Shown here: piece after piece, positions 36,559 to 45,337 of the stretch
Layout of the letters: every line of letters begins with the position of its first letter
Position numbering within the stretch: position 1 is the stretch's first letter
From: Marinobacter sp. F3R11
Lineage (GTDB): Bacteria; Pseudomonadota; Gammaproteobacteria; Pseudomonadales; Oleiphilaceae
Assembly (NCBI RefSeq): GCF_003318275.1
Contig: NZ_QOCH01000010.1
Span: 124,001-188,000 of the forward strand
Direction: 5' to 3'
Length of the DNA stretch: 64,000 nucleotides
The notes under the pieces: generated by a model
Seen by the model: only the letters and a program-made list of their open reading frames with translations
Told to the model about the DNA's origin: nothing
Databases searched by the model: none
Translations under genes and position numbers: made by a program

Positions 36559-36582
36559 ATTCTAATAGTAAACGATAAGAAT
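36559..36582. promoter_or_regulatory. Candidate LysR operator (near-dyad)
   Basis: The arms ATTCTAAT and ATAAGAAT around an 8-base spacer are an imperfect inverted repeat in an AT-rich stretch. It lies between the divergent LysR and acyl-CoA dehydrogenase genes, 29 bases from the LysR start. Position and AT content fit a LysR binding site. Confidence 0.4.
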
Positions 36583-36677
36583 AATTCAGTCGCGTAATAG
36601 TGGGTGTAATCATAGACTGGCATCAATGTGCTTATGTTCGTGGCACCAGTATGTGCAATTTCTATGAGGGTCAGGCA

Positions 36678-37892
36678 ATGGATTTCAGTATCTCCGAGAA
36701 AGGTCAGGATTATCTCCGGCGTGTAAAAGCGTTTATGGCAGAAGAGATATTCCCGGTTGAGGCTCAATACCACAAGGAACTGGCTTCTCTTGAAAACCGC
36801 TGGGTTGTGTTGCCTGTCATCAAAGAGCTGAAAGCGAAGGCAAAAGCTCAAGGGCTCTGGAATATGTTCTTTCCGGATGAGAAGCATGGTTGTGGTCTGC
36901 TTAACTCAGATTATGCCCTGATTGCAGAAGAGACCGGTCGCAGCTTTATTGCGCCCGAGATTTTTAACTGCAATGCGCCGGACACCGGCAACATGGAAGT
37001 ACTGATTCATTATGGCTCCGAGGAGCAGAAGACTGAGTGGCTCCCCCGCCTTCTTAGTGGTGAAATCCGGTCAGCATTCTGTATGACTGAGCCGGCGGTA
37101 GCATCATCGGATGCAACTACTATGGAAGCAACCGCGATGCTTGACGGTGATGAAGTGGTGTTAAATGGCCGTAAATGGTGGAGCACCGGTATTGGCCATC
37201 CTGACTGTAAGGTTGCGATTTTTATGGGTCTTTCTGACCCGGATGCCCATAAACACCGACGCCACTCGATGGTTCTGGTACCGCTGGATACACAGGGCGT
37301 GAAAATTGAGCGCATGCTCCCGGTGTTTGGTGAGTATGATGAGCCATATGGTCATGGCGAAGTGCTGTTTGACAACGTTCGCTTACCGAAGAGTGCGTTT
37401 ATTGCCGGTCCGGGGCGCGGCTTCGAGATCGCGCAGGGGCGCCTTGGTCCTGGTCGGGTGCACCACTGTATGCGAGCTATCGGGGCAGCTGAGCGTACGC
37501 TTGAGCTGCTGATCAAACGGGCCACGAGCCGCGAGGCATTTGGTCGCCCGCTGGCCAAGCTTGGTGGTAACCCGGATATTATTGCCAATGCCCGTATGTC
37601 GATTGAGCAGGCCCGGTTGTTGACGCTCAAGTGCGCATGGGCTCTGGATACCAAGGGTATTGCAGGTGCAATTCAGGAGGTTGCCATGATCAAGGCTGTT
37701 GTCCCTTCGATGCTGCAAACCATTGTTGATCAGGCTATTCAGATTCATGGCGGCGCTGGTGTAAGCGATGATGACTTCCCACTGACGCAGCTGTTTGCCT
37801 ATGCTCGTGTGCTGCGTCTGGCAGATGGCCCGGACGAGGTGCATCGTGCCACCGTTGCCCGACTCGAGTTGCGTAAATATAAAAACCAATAA
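36678..37892 (+). CDS. Acyl-CoA dehydrogenase family protein (ACAD10/11- or LvaC-like context)
   Basis: A flavoprotein of 404 residues. The FAD/substrate region includes FCMTEPAVASSDAT. The mid-domain has NGRKWWSTGIGHPDCK and the C-terminal helical domain has IQIHGGAGVSDDDFPL and ALDTKGIAGAIQEVAMIK. The ATG at 36678 follows GAGGG by 7 bases and begins MDFSISEKGQDYL, as is usual for this subfamily; upstream in-frame ATGs lie in the promoter region. The neighbouring APH-like kinase and SDR genes suggest a dehydrogenase acting on a hydroxy- or phospho-acyl-CoA. Confidence 0.9.
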   Translation: MDFSISEKGQDYLRRVKAFMAEEIFPVEAQYHKELASLENRWVVLPVIKELKAKAKAQGLWNMFFPDEKHGCGLLNSDYALIAEETGRSFIAPEIFNCNAPDTGNMEVLIHYGSEEQKTEWLPRLLSGEIRSAFCMTEPAVASSDATTMEATAMLDGDEVVLNGRKWWSTGIGHPDCKVAIFMGLSDPDAHKHRRHSMVLVPLDTQGVKIERMLPVFGEYDEPYGHGEVLFDNVRLPKSAFIAGPGRGFEIAQGRLGPGRVHHCMRAIGAAERTLELLIKRATSREAFGRPLAKLGGNPDIIANARMSIEQARLLTLKCAWALDTKGIAGAIQEVAMIKAVVPSMLQTIVDQAIQIHGGAGVSDDDFPLTQLFAYARVLRLADGPDEVHRATVARLELRKYKNQ

Positions 37893-37905
37893 AACGGAAA
37901 TCACT

Positions 37906-38727
37906 ATGACACAACGAGTATTCGTAACAGGCGGCGCAAGCGGCCTTGGTCGGGCTATTGCACTGCGTTATGCCAGAGAAGGCGCCAGGGTTTGCATTGG
38001 TGACATCAATCCGGAGCAGGGTGTTGGCGTTGAGCAGGAAATCAACAGTGCCGGTGGCGAAGGGTATTTTGTTGAGTGCGATGTCCGACGGCTGACGGAT
38101 CTGGAAAAGGTTTGTGCGGATCTCACCCGGAAGTGGGGTGGAGTGGATGTGGTGGTGAATAATGCCGGTGTTGCATCTGCCGGCTCGATAGAAGATACCA
38201 CCATGGCAGACTGGGAATGGATTATTGATATCAATGTCCTGGGTGTTGTCAGAGGCTGTAAAGCGTTTACACCTCTGTTCAAGAAGCAGGGTTCGGGCGC
38301 GTTTGTGAATATTGCCTCCATGGCAGGCCTGATGCTGGCGCCGCTTATGGATAGCTACAACGTGTCCAAGGCGGGTGTCATTGCTTTGTCGGAAACCTTG
38401 AGCCAGGAATTACGGGGCGACGGTATTCACGTTAGCTGCGTGTGCCCGGCATTTTTTCAGACTAACCTTGCCAGCAGCATGCGTTCGGATATACCGGGTA
38501 TTCAGCAGAACGTGGGTAAATTGATGAAACGCTCCAATATCTCTGCAGATCATGTTGCAGAAGACATTGTGCGTTCGGTCAAGAACAGGAATTTCTGGGT
38601 GCTGCCCCATGTGAAAGAGCGCCGCTTGTGGATACTCAAGCGTTACGCTCCCTGGGCTTTTGACAAACTTATGTTTGAAGAGAGCAAGCGCTGGATGAAG
38701 AAAATGGGCGGTAAGGCTAAGGCCTGA
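37906..38727 (+). CDS. Short-chain dehydrogenase/reductase
   Basis: An SDR of 273 residues with the NAD(P) motif TGGASGLG near residue 8, NNAG near 83 and the catalytic YNVSK near 149. The C-terminus (RRLWILKRYAPWAFDKLMF) is basic and hydrophobic and may sit at the membrane. It lies 13 bases after the acyl-CoA dehydrogenase gene. The likely role is oxidation of a hydroxyacyl or alcohol intermediate of the operon's pathway; the substrate is not determined. Confidence 0.88.
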   Translation: MTQRVFVTGGASGLGRAIALRYAREGARVCIGDINPEQGVGVEQEINSAGGEGYFVECDVRRLTDLEKVCADLTRKWGGVDVVVNNAGVASAGSIEDTTMADWEWIIDINVLGVVRGCKAFTPLFKKQGSGAFVNIASMAGLMLAPLMDSYNVSKAGVIALSETLSQELRGDGIHVSCVCPAFFQTNLASSMRSDIPGIQQNVGKLMKRSNISADHVAEDIVRSVKNRNFWVLPHVKERRLWILKRYAPWAFDKLMFEESKRWMKKMGGKAKA

Positions 38728-38758
38728 CCGGAACGCTGGAATAAAAGGAGAGCCATGA

Positions 38759-39823
38759 ATGACCCAGATTGATCAGGCGGAAGACATCCGCGCAGGTGAG
38801 GAACTGGATCTTTCGGCGGTCGACCGGTTTATGAAAGGCGCTATCCCGGCCCTTACTGGTGAGCCGGAGATCCGCCAGTATCCTGGTGGCGCGTCCAACC
38901 TGACGTATCAGGTGGACTACGGAGACCGTTCGTTTGTTTTGCGTCGACCACCTTTTGGCAAAATTGCAAAGTCTGCGCACGACATGCTGCGCGAAGCAAA
39001 GGTGATGCAGGCGTTGAAGCCGGTATATCCATATGTGCCCGATATTATTGCTATTTGTGATGATCACAATGTATTGGGATGCGATTTTTATGTGATGGAA
39101 CGACTGAAGGGCATCATCCTGCGTCAGGATTTCCCCAAAGATCTGGATCTGAATGAGGCCGATACACGCAAACTTTGCCTGAATGTGATCGATAAACTCG
39201 TGGAGTTACATCGTGTCGATGCCAAATCGGCGGGGCTGGATCATCTGGGCAAAGGAGCGGGTTATGTTCAGCGTCAGATTGGCGGTTGGAGCGATCGTTT
39301 TCGTAAGGCCCATACAGACGATGTTGGCGATTTCGAGACTGTTATGTCCTGGCTGAGCAACAAGATGCCGGGGGACATTGCACAGGTTGTTATCCATAAC
39401 GATTTTCGCTTTGACAATGTTGTGCTGAATCCGGACAACCCTTTTGAGGTAATCGGGGTGCTGGACTGGGAAATGGCTACAATCGGCGACCCTCTGATGG
39501 ATCTGGGCAACACGCTTGCATACTGGATCGAAGCCGGTGACGAAGGTCCGTTCCAGATGCTGCGCCGCCAGCCTACTCACCGCCCCGGCATGCTGACACG
39601 CAAGGAAGTGGTGGCCTACTACATGGATAAGTCCGGTTTTCGGGCAGATAATTTCGATTTTTATGAGATATACGGGTTGTTCCGTCTGGCAGTCATTGTC
39701 CAGCAGATCTATTACCGCTTCTATCACGGTCAGACCAGTGACAAGCGTTTTGCTGCCTTCGGCCATGCAGCCAACTATCTTGAAAAGCGCTGTCAGCGCC
39801 TGATTGCCGCGAGTTCCCTGTAA
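38759..39823 (+). CDS. APH-like phosphotransferase (acyl-CoA dehydrogenase associated kinase)
   Basis: A kinase of the aminoglycoside phosphotransferase fold, 354 residues. It has PGGASNLTYQV near the nucleotide loop, the catalytic HNDFRFDNV near residue 217 and the metal-binding LDWEMATIGDP near 239. This subfamily is the one fused to, or adjacent to, acyl-CoA dehydrogenases (ACAD10/ACAD11, LvaA), where it phosphorylates 4-hydroxyacyl-CoA. AGGAG lies 8 bases before the ATG at 38759; an ATG 4 bases earlier is out of frame. Its TAA overlaps the next ATG (TAATG). Confidence 0.9.
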   Translation: MTQIDQAEDIRAGEELDLSAVDRFMKGAIPALTGEPEIRQYPGGASNLTYQVDYGDRSFVLRRPPFGKIAKSAHDMLREAKVMQALKPVYPYVPDIIAICDDHNVLGCDFYVMERLKGIILRQDFPKDLDLNEADTRKLCLNVIDKLVELHRVDAKSAGLDHLGKGAGYVQRQIGGWSDRFRKAHTDDVGDFETVMSWLSNKMPGDIAQVVIHNDFRFDNVVLNPDNPFEVIGVLDWEMATIGDPLMDLGNTLAYWIEAGDEGPFQMLRRQPTHRPGMLTRKEVVAYYMDKSGFRADNFDFYEIYGLFRLAVIVQQIYYRFYHGQTSDKRFAAFGHAANYLEKRCQRLIAASSL

Positions 39824-40512
39824 TGGCTACTGTTTACCTTGTGCGGCACGGCCAGGCGAGCTTTGGAAAAGAAAACTATGACCAGCTATCTCCGCGGGGG
39901 TGGGAGCAGGGTAAGGTTCTTGGTCGCTGGATGGCCGATAAGGTAAGGCTGGCGGCTGTTTTTGGTGGCAACCTGCAGCGGCACCGTGAAACCGTTGAAG
40001 CTATTACGACCGGCTACGGTACAAAGTTACCGGATATGCAGGTAACTCCCGGCTTCAATGAGTTCGACCACATTTCTGTCGTTAACCGTTACCGGCCCGA
40101 GTGGAGTGACCGCCAGGTTATGGCAAGAGATCTGGCGGCGGTTCCTAAACCAGCGGCAGCGTTCCAGCAGGCTTTCGTCAATGCAGTGCGTCGATGGGCT
40201 TCAGGGGACTATGACTCAGAATATGACGAGACATGGACAGGCTTTAAAACCCGGGTGCTTGCTGCATTTGATGAAATGATCGAGTACGCAGATGGTGGTG
40301 ATGTACTGGTGTCGACTTCCGGTGGCCCTGTCGCGGTTGTGTGTCAGCAACTTCTTGGTCTGGAAGATGAGCGCACGTTGGGGCTGAATGAAGTCATTGC
40401 CAACACCAGCGTTACGCGGGTTTTATACTCCGCTGGCCGTCGCAGCCTTTCTGTTTTTAATAATTACAGCCATCTGGAAGCGGAAGATCCCGCTCTGGTG
40501 ACGTTTCGATAA
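39823..40512 (+). CDS. Histidine phosphatase family protein
   Basis: A 229-residue phosphoglycerate mutase-like phosphatase. The catalytic motif is VRHGQASFG near residue 7, and the second conserved region is VSTSGGPVAVV. The first base of its ATG is the last base of the preceding stop codon, so it is translationally coupled to the kinase gene. Its place beside a kinase is notable: it could remove a phosphate from a pathway product or a misphosphorylated substrate. That is inference. Confidence 0.88.
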   Translation: MATVYLVRHGQASFGKENYDQLSPRGWEQGKVLGRWMADKVRLAAVFGGNLQRHRETVEAITTGYGTKLPDMQVTPGFNEFDHISVVNRYRPEWSDRQVMARDLAAVPKPAAAFQQAFVNAVRRWASGDYDSEYDETWTGFKTRVLAAFDEMIEYADGGDVLVSTSGGPVAVVCQQLLGLEDERTLGLNEVIANTSVTRVLYSAGRRSLSVFNNYSHLEAEDPALVTFR

Positions 40513-40529
40513 CGAATTGAGGTAAACGA

Positions 40530-41300
40530 ATGAGCAAGAAAAACCTGTTTGATCTGACGGGCAGGATTGCCCTGATTACCGGTGCCAGCCGGGGCATTGG
40601 CGAGAGCATTGCCCGGACGCTGGCGGACTATGGTGCTCATGTAATTGTAACCAGTCGCAAGATTGATGCTTGTGAAGCTGTGGCCAGCAGCATCCGTGAT
40701 GCCGGGGGTAGCGCCGAGGCCTATGCCTGCCATATTGGCGAAATGGAGCAGATCGAAGCTATCTGGGCTCATATTGAAAAAGAGCATGGCAGGCTGGATA
40801 TTCTTGTTAACAATGCAGCAGCCAATCCGTATTTTGGCCCGATTGAGGACACTGATCCCGGTGCATTCCAGAAAACTGTCGATGTGAATATTCGTGGGTA
40901 TTTCTTCATGTGTGCCCGTGGAGCGCAGTTGATGAAGAAAAATGGCGGAGGTTCAATCATCAATGTGGCATCGGTTAATGGTGTAAACCCGGGGCACTTC
41001 CAGGGTATTTACTCCGTCACCAAAGCTGCCGTGATTTCCATGACTAAATCCTTTGCCATGGAACTGGGCCAGCAGAATGTTCGTGTAAATGCGTTGCTGC
41101 CAGGCCTGACGGACACCAAGTTTGCCAGCGCCCTCACCACCAACGAATCGATCAAGAAGCAGGCTATGGCGCACATTCCCATGAAGCGCGTTGCCGATCC
41201 GAGTGAAATGGCTGGTACAGTACTGTATCTGGCTTCTGAGGCTTCCAGTTACACCACCGGTGCGTGCATTAATGCAGATGGTGGCTATCTCACGATTTAA
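40530..41300 (+). CDS. Short-chain dehydrogenase/reductase, last gene of ACAD operon
   Basis: A classical SDR of 256 residues with TGASRGIGES near residue 17, NNAAANP near 93 and the catalytic YSVTK near 162. The C-terminal GACINADGGYLTI is the usual SDR end. It follows the histidine phosphatase by 17 bases with a GAGG-type ribosome site. It is the second SDR of the operon, so the pathway may include two separate redox steps. The 217 bases after it (41301-41517) contain a 7-base-pair hairpin (41416-41440) but no gene. Confidence 0.88.
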   Translation: MSKKNLFDLTGRIALITGASRGIGESIARTLADYGAHVIVTSRKIDACEAVASSIRDAGGSAEAYACHIGEMEQIEAIWAHIEKEHGRLDILVNNAAANPYFGPIEDTDPGAFQKTVDVNIRGYFFMCARGAQLMKKNGGGSIINVASVNGVNPGHFQGIYSVTKAAVISMTKSFAMELGQQNVRVNALLPGLTDTKFASALTTNESIKKQAMAHIPMKRVADPSEMAGTVLYLASEASSYTTGACINADGGYLTI

Positions 41301-41517
41301 TTGTCTGAGGTGACTTCGGAGCTCTGGTGAAAGGTTAGGGCTTTGAAGTCACCGCTCAGTTCTTTTGTGTTCATATCGAACCGGCCCCGGTAAAAAACCT
41401 ATCGAATAAAGTTTGCAAGCTCATTATCATAGCGAGCTTGTACTTTGACAGTCTGCGATCGCCCTGGGGTTTTCAGCTGTGGCTATTCGAAGACCTGCAA
41501 CCGGAGGAAGAGAGCAC

Positions 41518-41784
41518 ATGAGCCGAATTAAACCTGCACGCGTGCGCCAGTTTGTGTTCGGATTTTACATGTCCGGGATGATGTCGCTGCTGATGTCAGG
41601 AGTAATTACGCTGGTCAGTACGGGGTTTGACAGTGAATTCTTTTCTCGCTGGATGGCCGCGTTCCTTGTTGCGTGGGCGGTCGCTTTTCCATTGATTACC
41701 TTCATTGCTCCCATCGCCGTCAAGCTCACTGAAATGACCGTGGGGCGGCTGGACAAGGAAGATAAACCAACCCCCACAAACTGA
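41518..41784 (+). CDS. DUF2798 small membrane protein
   Basis: An 88-residue protein with two membrane helices (about 11-32 and 44-66) and a polar tail, matching the DUF2798 pattern (FYMSGMMSLLMSGVITL then WMAAFLVAWAVAFPLITF). The ATG at 41518 follows GGAGGA and is preferred over one 39 bases upstream. It converges with dacB. Function unknown. Confidence 0.8.
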   Translation: MSRIKPARVRQFVFGFYMSGMMSLLMSGVITLVSTGFDSEFFSRWMAAFLVAWAVAFPLITFIAPIAVKLTEMTVGRLDKEDKPTPTN

Positions 41785-41803
41785 ACGACATACGACTCCG
41801 TTA

Positions 41804-43387
41804 CTATTGGATGGCTCTGCCGGAAGAGCCAGAGTCCGCTTGAGACAGCGCGGTGCCCGTAGGCGGCCGGAAATGCAGCGAGTAAAGAATCCGGTCCAGA
41901 ACAGCCTGGCCATTCCAGGCAGGATCATTGTTCACCATGCCTACTACTGCCCAGGTTGTGTTGTTCTCATCTCTTGTAAAACCAGCAATAGAGCGCACGT
42001 TTTCCAGATAGCCGGTCTTGATCCGACCCTCTCCATCCATACCTGAATTGCGCAGCCGGCGGGCCATGGTTCCGTCCATGGCGATAATCGGCATGGAGGC
42101 CATAAGGTCAGACGCATAGGGGCTATTCCACGCGTGTTGCAAAATCTTTGTGCCTTGCCGGGCAGTGATTCTGCCGTGGCGGGTCAGGCCCGCGCCGTTG
42201 TCGATGACCATTCCGGTGGTATCGATTCCCTTTTGCTCCAGCCATTCATAAATAACGCGGATGCCGGCAACCCGGTCGTCGTTCTCATTGTCCAGGCGGT
42301 TTTGAGCGCCGATGGTCAGCAACAACTGCCGCGCCATTACGTTACTGCTCCACTTATTAATATCCCGCACCATGGTCACCAGGTCTGGTGATGTGGTTTT
42401 CATCACCAGCCGGGCATCTTCCGGAGTCAAGCCCTTCAGATTTCCACCGGAAACGATGACCCCCATTTCTCCAAGCAGGGAACGAATCACTGAACCAGTG
42501 TATTGCTCGTGGGGCAGCAAAGAGAGGTAGGCCGTAGTGCGACAGCCTTGTGGTAACTCGCCGGTTACACGGACGGTTACTCTTCCTCCTTCCTGAAATA
42601 CCGGTTCCCACTCAAAACTGCGGCGTGACGGACAGGATCCTTCGGCCACTGCCGTTACCCGGTTATCAATAACAATTTCATTCAGCGCCGGGGTACTCCA
42701 GGCCTGGGTCCCGCGTTCATCTGCCCGAACCTGGAAATGTATGAGGTTGAGGTTGGTGAGGTAGGCTGATGGCTCAACCAGAAACGGTGCATATGGATTG
42801 TTCCCGTTATCTTTAAATTCCGGGAAACCACCGTCTATTTCAAAATAACTTCCATCAAGTACGAGGTTACCATCAATTCGGGTAATCCCCATGTCACGGA
42901 GTTCCCGCAGCGTTGTCCAGAGTCTTTCAAACGTAAGTTTGGGGTCACCACCAAAGCGCACGTAGAGATTGCCTTTGAGTGTGTCGCCTACCATTTCACC
43001 ATCGGTCAGAAAATCTGTGTCCCAGTGGTGGGTGGGGCCAAGAATTTCGAGAGCTGCGTAGGTGGTGAGCACCTTCATTATCGAGCCCGGGCTCATGGGT
43101 ACGTCGGCATTGATGCTCTGATCAATCCCCGGCCCGTTCAGCGGTACTGCAGCCATGCTAAGCGCTTCTTCACTTTTAAGCGATTTCAGGGCGTAGTCGC
43201 GCATCTGGCTGGACCAGAGGTGGCTGTCGGTGTAGCCCGAGCCATGCTCATCGGCCGCCATTGCGGGTGGCAGGTTGGCCAGGGCAGGGGACAATGCAAG
43301 AGCTGCTGCGAAAGCCAGCGCTGGGCGCCTTTGTCGAAAAGTGACTTTTCCTGCGCTGTTAGAATACGGCATGCCCGGAATCACCAT
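41804..43387 (-). CDS. dacB: D-alanyl-D-alanine carboxypeptidase/endopeptidase (PBP4, S13)
   Basis: A periplasmic penicillin-binding protein that trims or cleaves peptidoglycan cross-links. It is 527 residues with a signal peptide ending near ANLPPAMAA. The three active-site motifs are present: SIMK (SxxK) near residue 103, SSN (SxN) and KTG in GRIKTGYLENV. The long insert between SxxK and SxN is typical of the PBP4 class. An internal ATG at 43372 is an alternative start. It is a single gene. The upstream gap 43388-43669 holds small hairpins (43589-43618, 43622-43641) and no supported gene. Confidence 0.93.
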   Translation of the reverse strand: MVIPGMPYSNSAGKVTFRQRRPALAFAAALALSPALANLPPAMAADEHGSGYTDSHLWSSQMRDYALKSLKSEEALSMAAVPLNGPGIDQSINADVPMSPGSIMKVLTTYAALEILGPTHHWDTDFLTDGEMVGDTLKGNLYVRFGGDPKLTFERLWTTLRELRDMGITRIDGNLVLDGSYFEIDGGFPEFKDNGNNPYAPFLVEPSAYLTNLNLIHFQVRADERGTQAWSTPALNEIVIDNRVTAVAEGSCPSRRSFEWEPVFQEGGRVTVRVTGELPQGCRTTAYLSLLPHEQYTGSVIRSLLGEMGVIVSGGNLKGLTPEDARLVMKTTSPDLVTMVRDINKWSSNVMARQLLLTIGAQNRLDNENDDRVAGIRVIYEWLEQKGIDTTGMVIDNGAGLTRHGRITARQGTKILQHAWNSPYASDLMASMPIIAMDGTMARRLRNSGMDGEGRIKTGYLENVRSIAGFTRDENNTTWAVVGMVNNDPAWNGQAVLDRILYSLHFRPPTGTALSQADSGSSGRAIQ

Positions 43388-43669
43388 GATGGTTGCTTGA
43401 TATAAGGTGTGCGAAGAAAACCTGCTTGATTAACAATAGCTCATCTTTGGGGTTTGTACTATGCAGAAAACCTCTACATGACGTTAAAAAATGCCAGTAG
43501 ACTGCTTGTTTGTATTGGGGTTTTGTGAGGGAGTGTAAGGCGGTGGAGACGGGAATTATAAGCCATGCGTTATAGTGCTCTGGTTTTACGGGCACCCTGA
43601 TGGGTATCCTGAAGCCCGGTTGAGTGTATTTTTGAGCACTCGGAACATGAAATGATAAGCAGGAAGTCT

Positions 43670-44083
43670 ATGTATACCGGCCAGTGTCTGTGTGGTGACG
43701 TAACATTTGAATATGAAGGACCTTTGGGGCCAATCTCGCTGTGCCATTGCAGCCAGTGCCGCCGTGCCCATGGCAGTGCATTTTCTGCCAGTTCCCCTGT
43801 GCAGAAAGTACGCTTCCGGTTTCTGTCGGGGCAAGATCAGGTGTCTGAATACGAATCGCGCCCGGGCAAATACCGGGCCTTCTGTAGTCGCTGCGGGAGC
43901 CAGCTATACAGTCGCGTGGACGCGATTCCGGGTATTCTCCGGTTGCGGATCGGCGTTATCAACGAACCGTTGGGCAGGGGGCCTGCACAGCACATTTACA
44001 CAGGTTCGAAGTCAGACTGGTATGAAATCACTGACTCAGTACCCCAGTACGAAAAAACTGAACGTACGGGCGACCCTCACTGA
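43670..44083 (+). CDS. GFA-family zinc protein
   Basis: A 137-residue protein of the GFA family, named after a glutathione-dependent formaldehyde-activating enzyme. The zinc ligands are visible as CLCG near residue 6, CHCSQC near 26 and CSRCG near 82. Most members of this family have no proven activity. The ATG at 43670 follows AGGAAG. The gene converges with the sugar dehydrogenase gene and overlaps its end by 7 bases. Confidence 0.87.
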   Translation: MYTGQCLCGDVTFEYEGPLGPISLCHCSQCRRAHGSAFSASSPVQKVRFRFLSGQDQVSEYESRPGKYRAFCSRCGSQLYSRVDAIPGILRLRIGVINEPLGRGPAQHIYTGSKSDWYEITDSVPQYEKTERTGDPH

Positions 44084-45204
44084 ACTGGCACAACCTGATA
44101 GACTCTCCCTCTGGGGGAGTCTGTCAGTAGCCACAAGTTTCCGCCGGGACCAACTCTCACATCACGTATGCGTTCTCCCAGGCCGGTAAGTAAATCCTCT
44201 TCCTCGGTTACCTGTCCGTTTGTTATTGCCATACGAACCAGTTTTCGCAGTTTCAGCGCACCTACAAACAAGTTGTCTTGCCATTCAGAGAAGTCGGAGC
44301 CCGTGTAAAATGCCATTCCCGAAGGCGCTATGGACGGATCCCAGTAATGAAGGGGTTGCGCCATCCCTTTCATTTCAGTCTTCAGAGAGATCGGGAGTCC
44401 GGAGTAGTCAATGCCATAGGTTATTACAGGCCAGCCATAGTTAGTGCCGGCTTCCAGAATGTTTATTTCATCTCCGCCCCGAGGGCCGTGTTCATGGGTC
44501 CATATATCACCGGTGGTGGGGTGAAGAACCATGCCCTGAATGTTGCGGTTTCCCCAGGTAAACAGGGTGTTATTGATGTTTGGGTCATCCAGGCCCGGAT
44601 TACCCGGTGCCGGCTTGCCATCAACCGTAATACGATGAACTCCTCCGGCATCGTCTTTTGTGTCCTGAGCTCTGTCCATATCACCGCGATCGCCTACGGA
44701 AATATAAAGGTAGCCGGAGGTGTCGAATGCCATTCTTCCGCCGAAGTGCCTTGATGTGCGTGAACGCGGGAGCGCTTCAAATATGGTGTTTACATTTTTT
44801 AGCTGCCCGTTCTCAAATGAGGCGCGGGCAACCCGGGTTGTCATGCCTTCACTGGAACTATGTGCGTAGCTAAGGAACAGGGTGCGGTTTTCTTCAAAGT
44901 CCGGATGCAGAACAACGTCGAATAGCCCTCCCTGGCCTGATACAGCGAGTGAGGGAAGGCCGGGTACAGCCTGGGGTAACAAGTTTCCGTTCTGAATGAC
45001 GCGTAGCCTGCCGGCTCGCTCCGTAACGAGTATCGAACCATCAGGCAGAAAGGCAAGACTCCATGGGTGCTCAAGGTTGTCCGCAACGGTTTGCAATTTG
45101 AACTGACCTGTTCCGGAGCTGAATGTTTGTGTTTCTGCGGCGAGGGATAGTCCCGGTAGTGGCAGCATGCAAAGTATTAAAAGCAGAGCGCGGAACGGGA
45201 ACAC
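44077..45204 (-). CDS. PQQ-dependent sugar dehydrogenase-like protein
   Basis: A glucose/sorbosone dehydrogenase-family six-bladed propeller of about 375 residues, exported by a signal peptide (VFPFRALLLILCMLPLPG...). Recognisable blocks are LEHPWSLAFLPDGSILVTER, SRHFGGRMAFD, and HEHGPRGGDEINILEAG with YGWPVITYG. Aldose sugar dehydrogenase activity with PQQ is usual for the family, but the substrate is not shown. GTG at 45204 with GGAGGAAG upstream is the best start; a TTG reading from 45240 runs through a Fur-like box. An internal palindrome (44103-44123) lies near its 3' end. Confidence 0.88.
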   Translation of the reverse strand: MFPFRALLLILCMLPLPGLSLAAETQTFSSGTGQFKLQTVADNLEHPWSLAFLPDGSILVTERAGRLRVIQNGNLLPQAVPGLPSLAVSGQGGLFDVVLHPDFEENRTLFLSYAHSSSEGMTTRVARASFENGQLKNVNTIFEALPRSRTSRHFGGRMAFDTSGYLYISVGDRGDMDRAQDTKDDAGGVHRITVDGKPAPGNPGLDDPNINNTLFTWGNRNIQGMVLHPTTGDIWTHEHGPRGGDEINILEAGTNYGWPVITYGIDYSGLPISLKTEMKGMAQPLHYWDPSIAPSGMAFYTGSDFSEWQDNLFVGALKLRKLVRMAITNGQVTEEEDLLTGLGERIRDVRVGPGGNLWLLTDSPRGRVYQVVPVQ

Positions 45205-45225
45205 GGTTGTCTTCCTCCAGTTATT

Positions 45226-45244
45226 GCAAATGATAATCAATTCT
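45226..45244 (-). promoter_or_regulatory. Fur-box-like sequence upstream of sugar dehydrogenase
   Basis: An unbroken ATGATAATCA core matches the centre of the 19-base Fur consensus; 13 of 19 positions agree in total. It lies 22 bases upstream of the preferred GTG start, where a repressor would act. Confidence 0.4.
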
Positions 45245-45337
45245 ATTAGTATATCCTATAAGCCTGACTTAAGAGGTATGCAGGCTGGGAGTTCTTCATC
45301 AGAACTGTTTACATCATAGACCAGGGAAGACGCCATC

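Noticed and set aside
36531..36887. N-terminal extension of the LysR gene upstream of 36530
   Set aside because: It would add about 119 residues with no LysR counterpart and would run across the divergent promoter. The ATG at 36530 gives the standard length.
43589..43641. Two small hairpins upstream of the GFA gene
   Set aside because: Short arms, no T-tract and no riboswitch-like arrangement; not strong enough to call a regulatory RNA.
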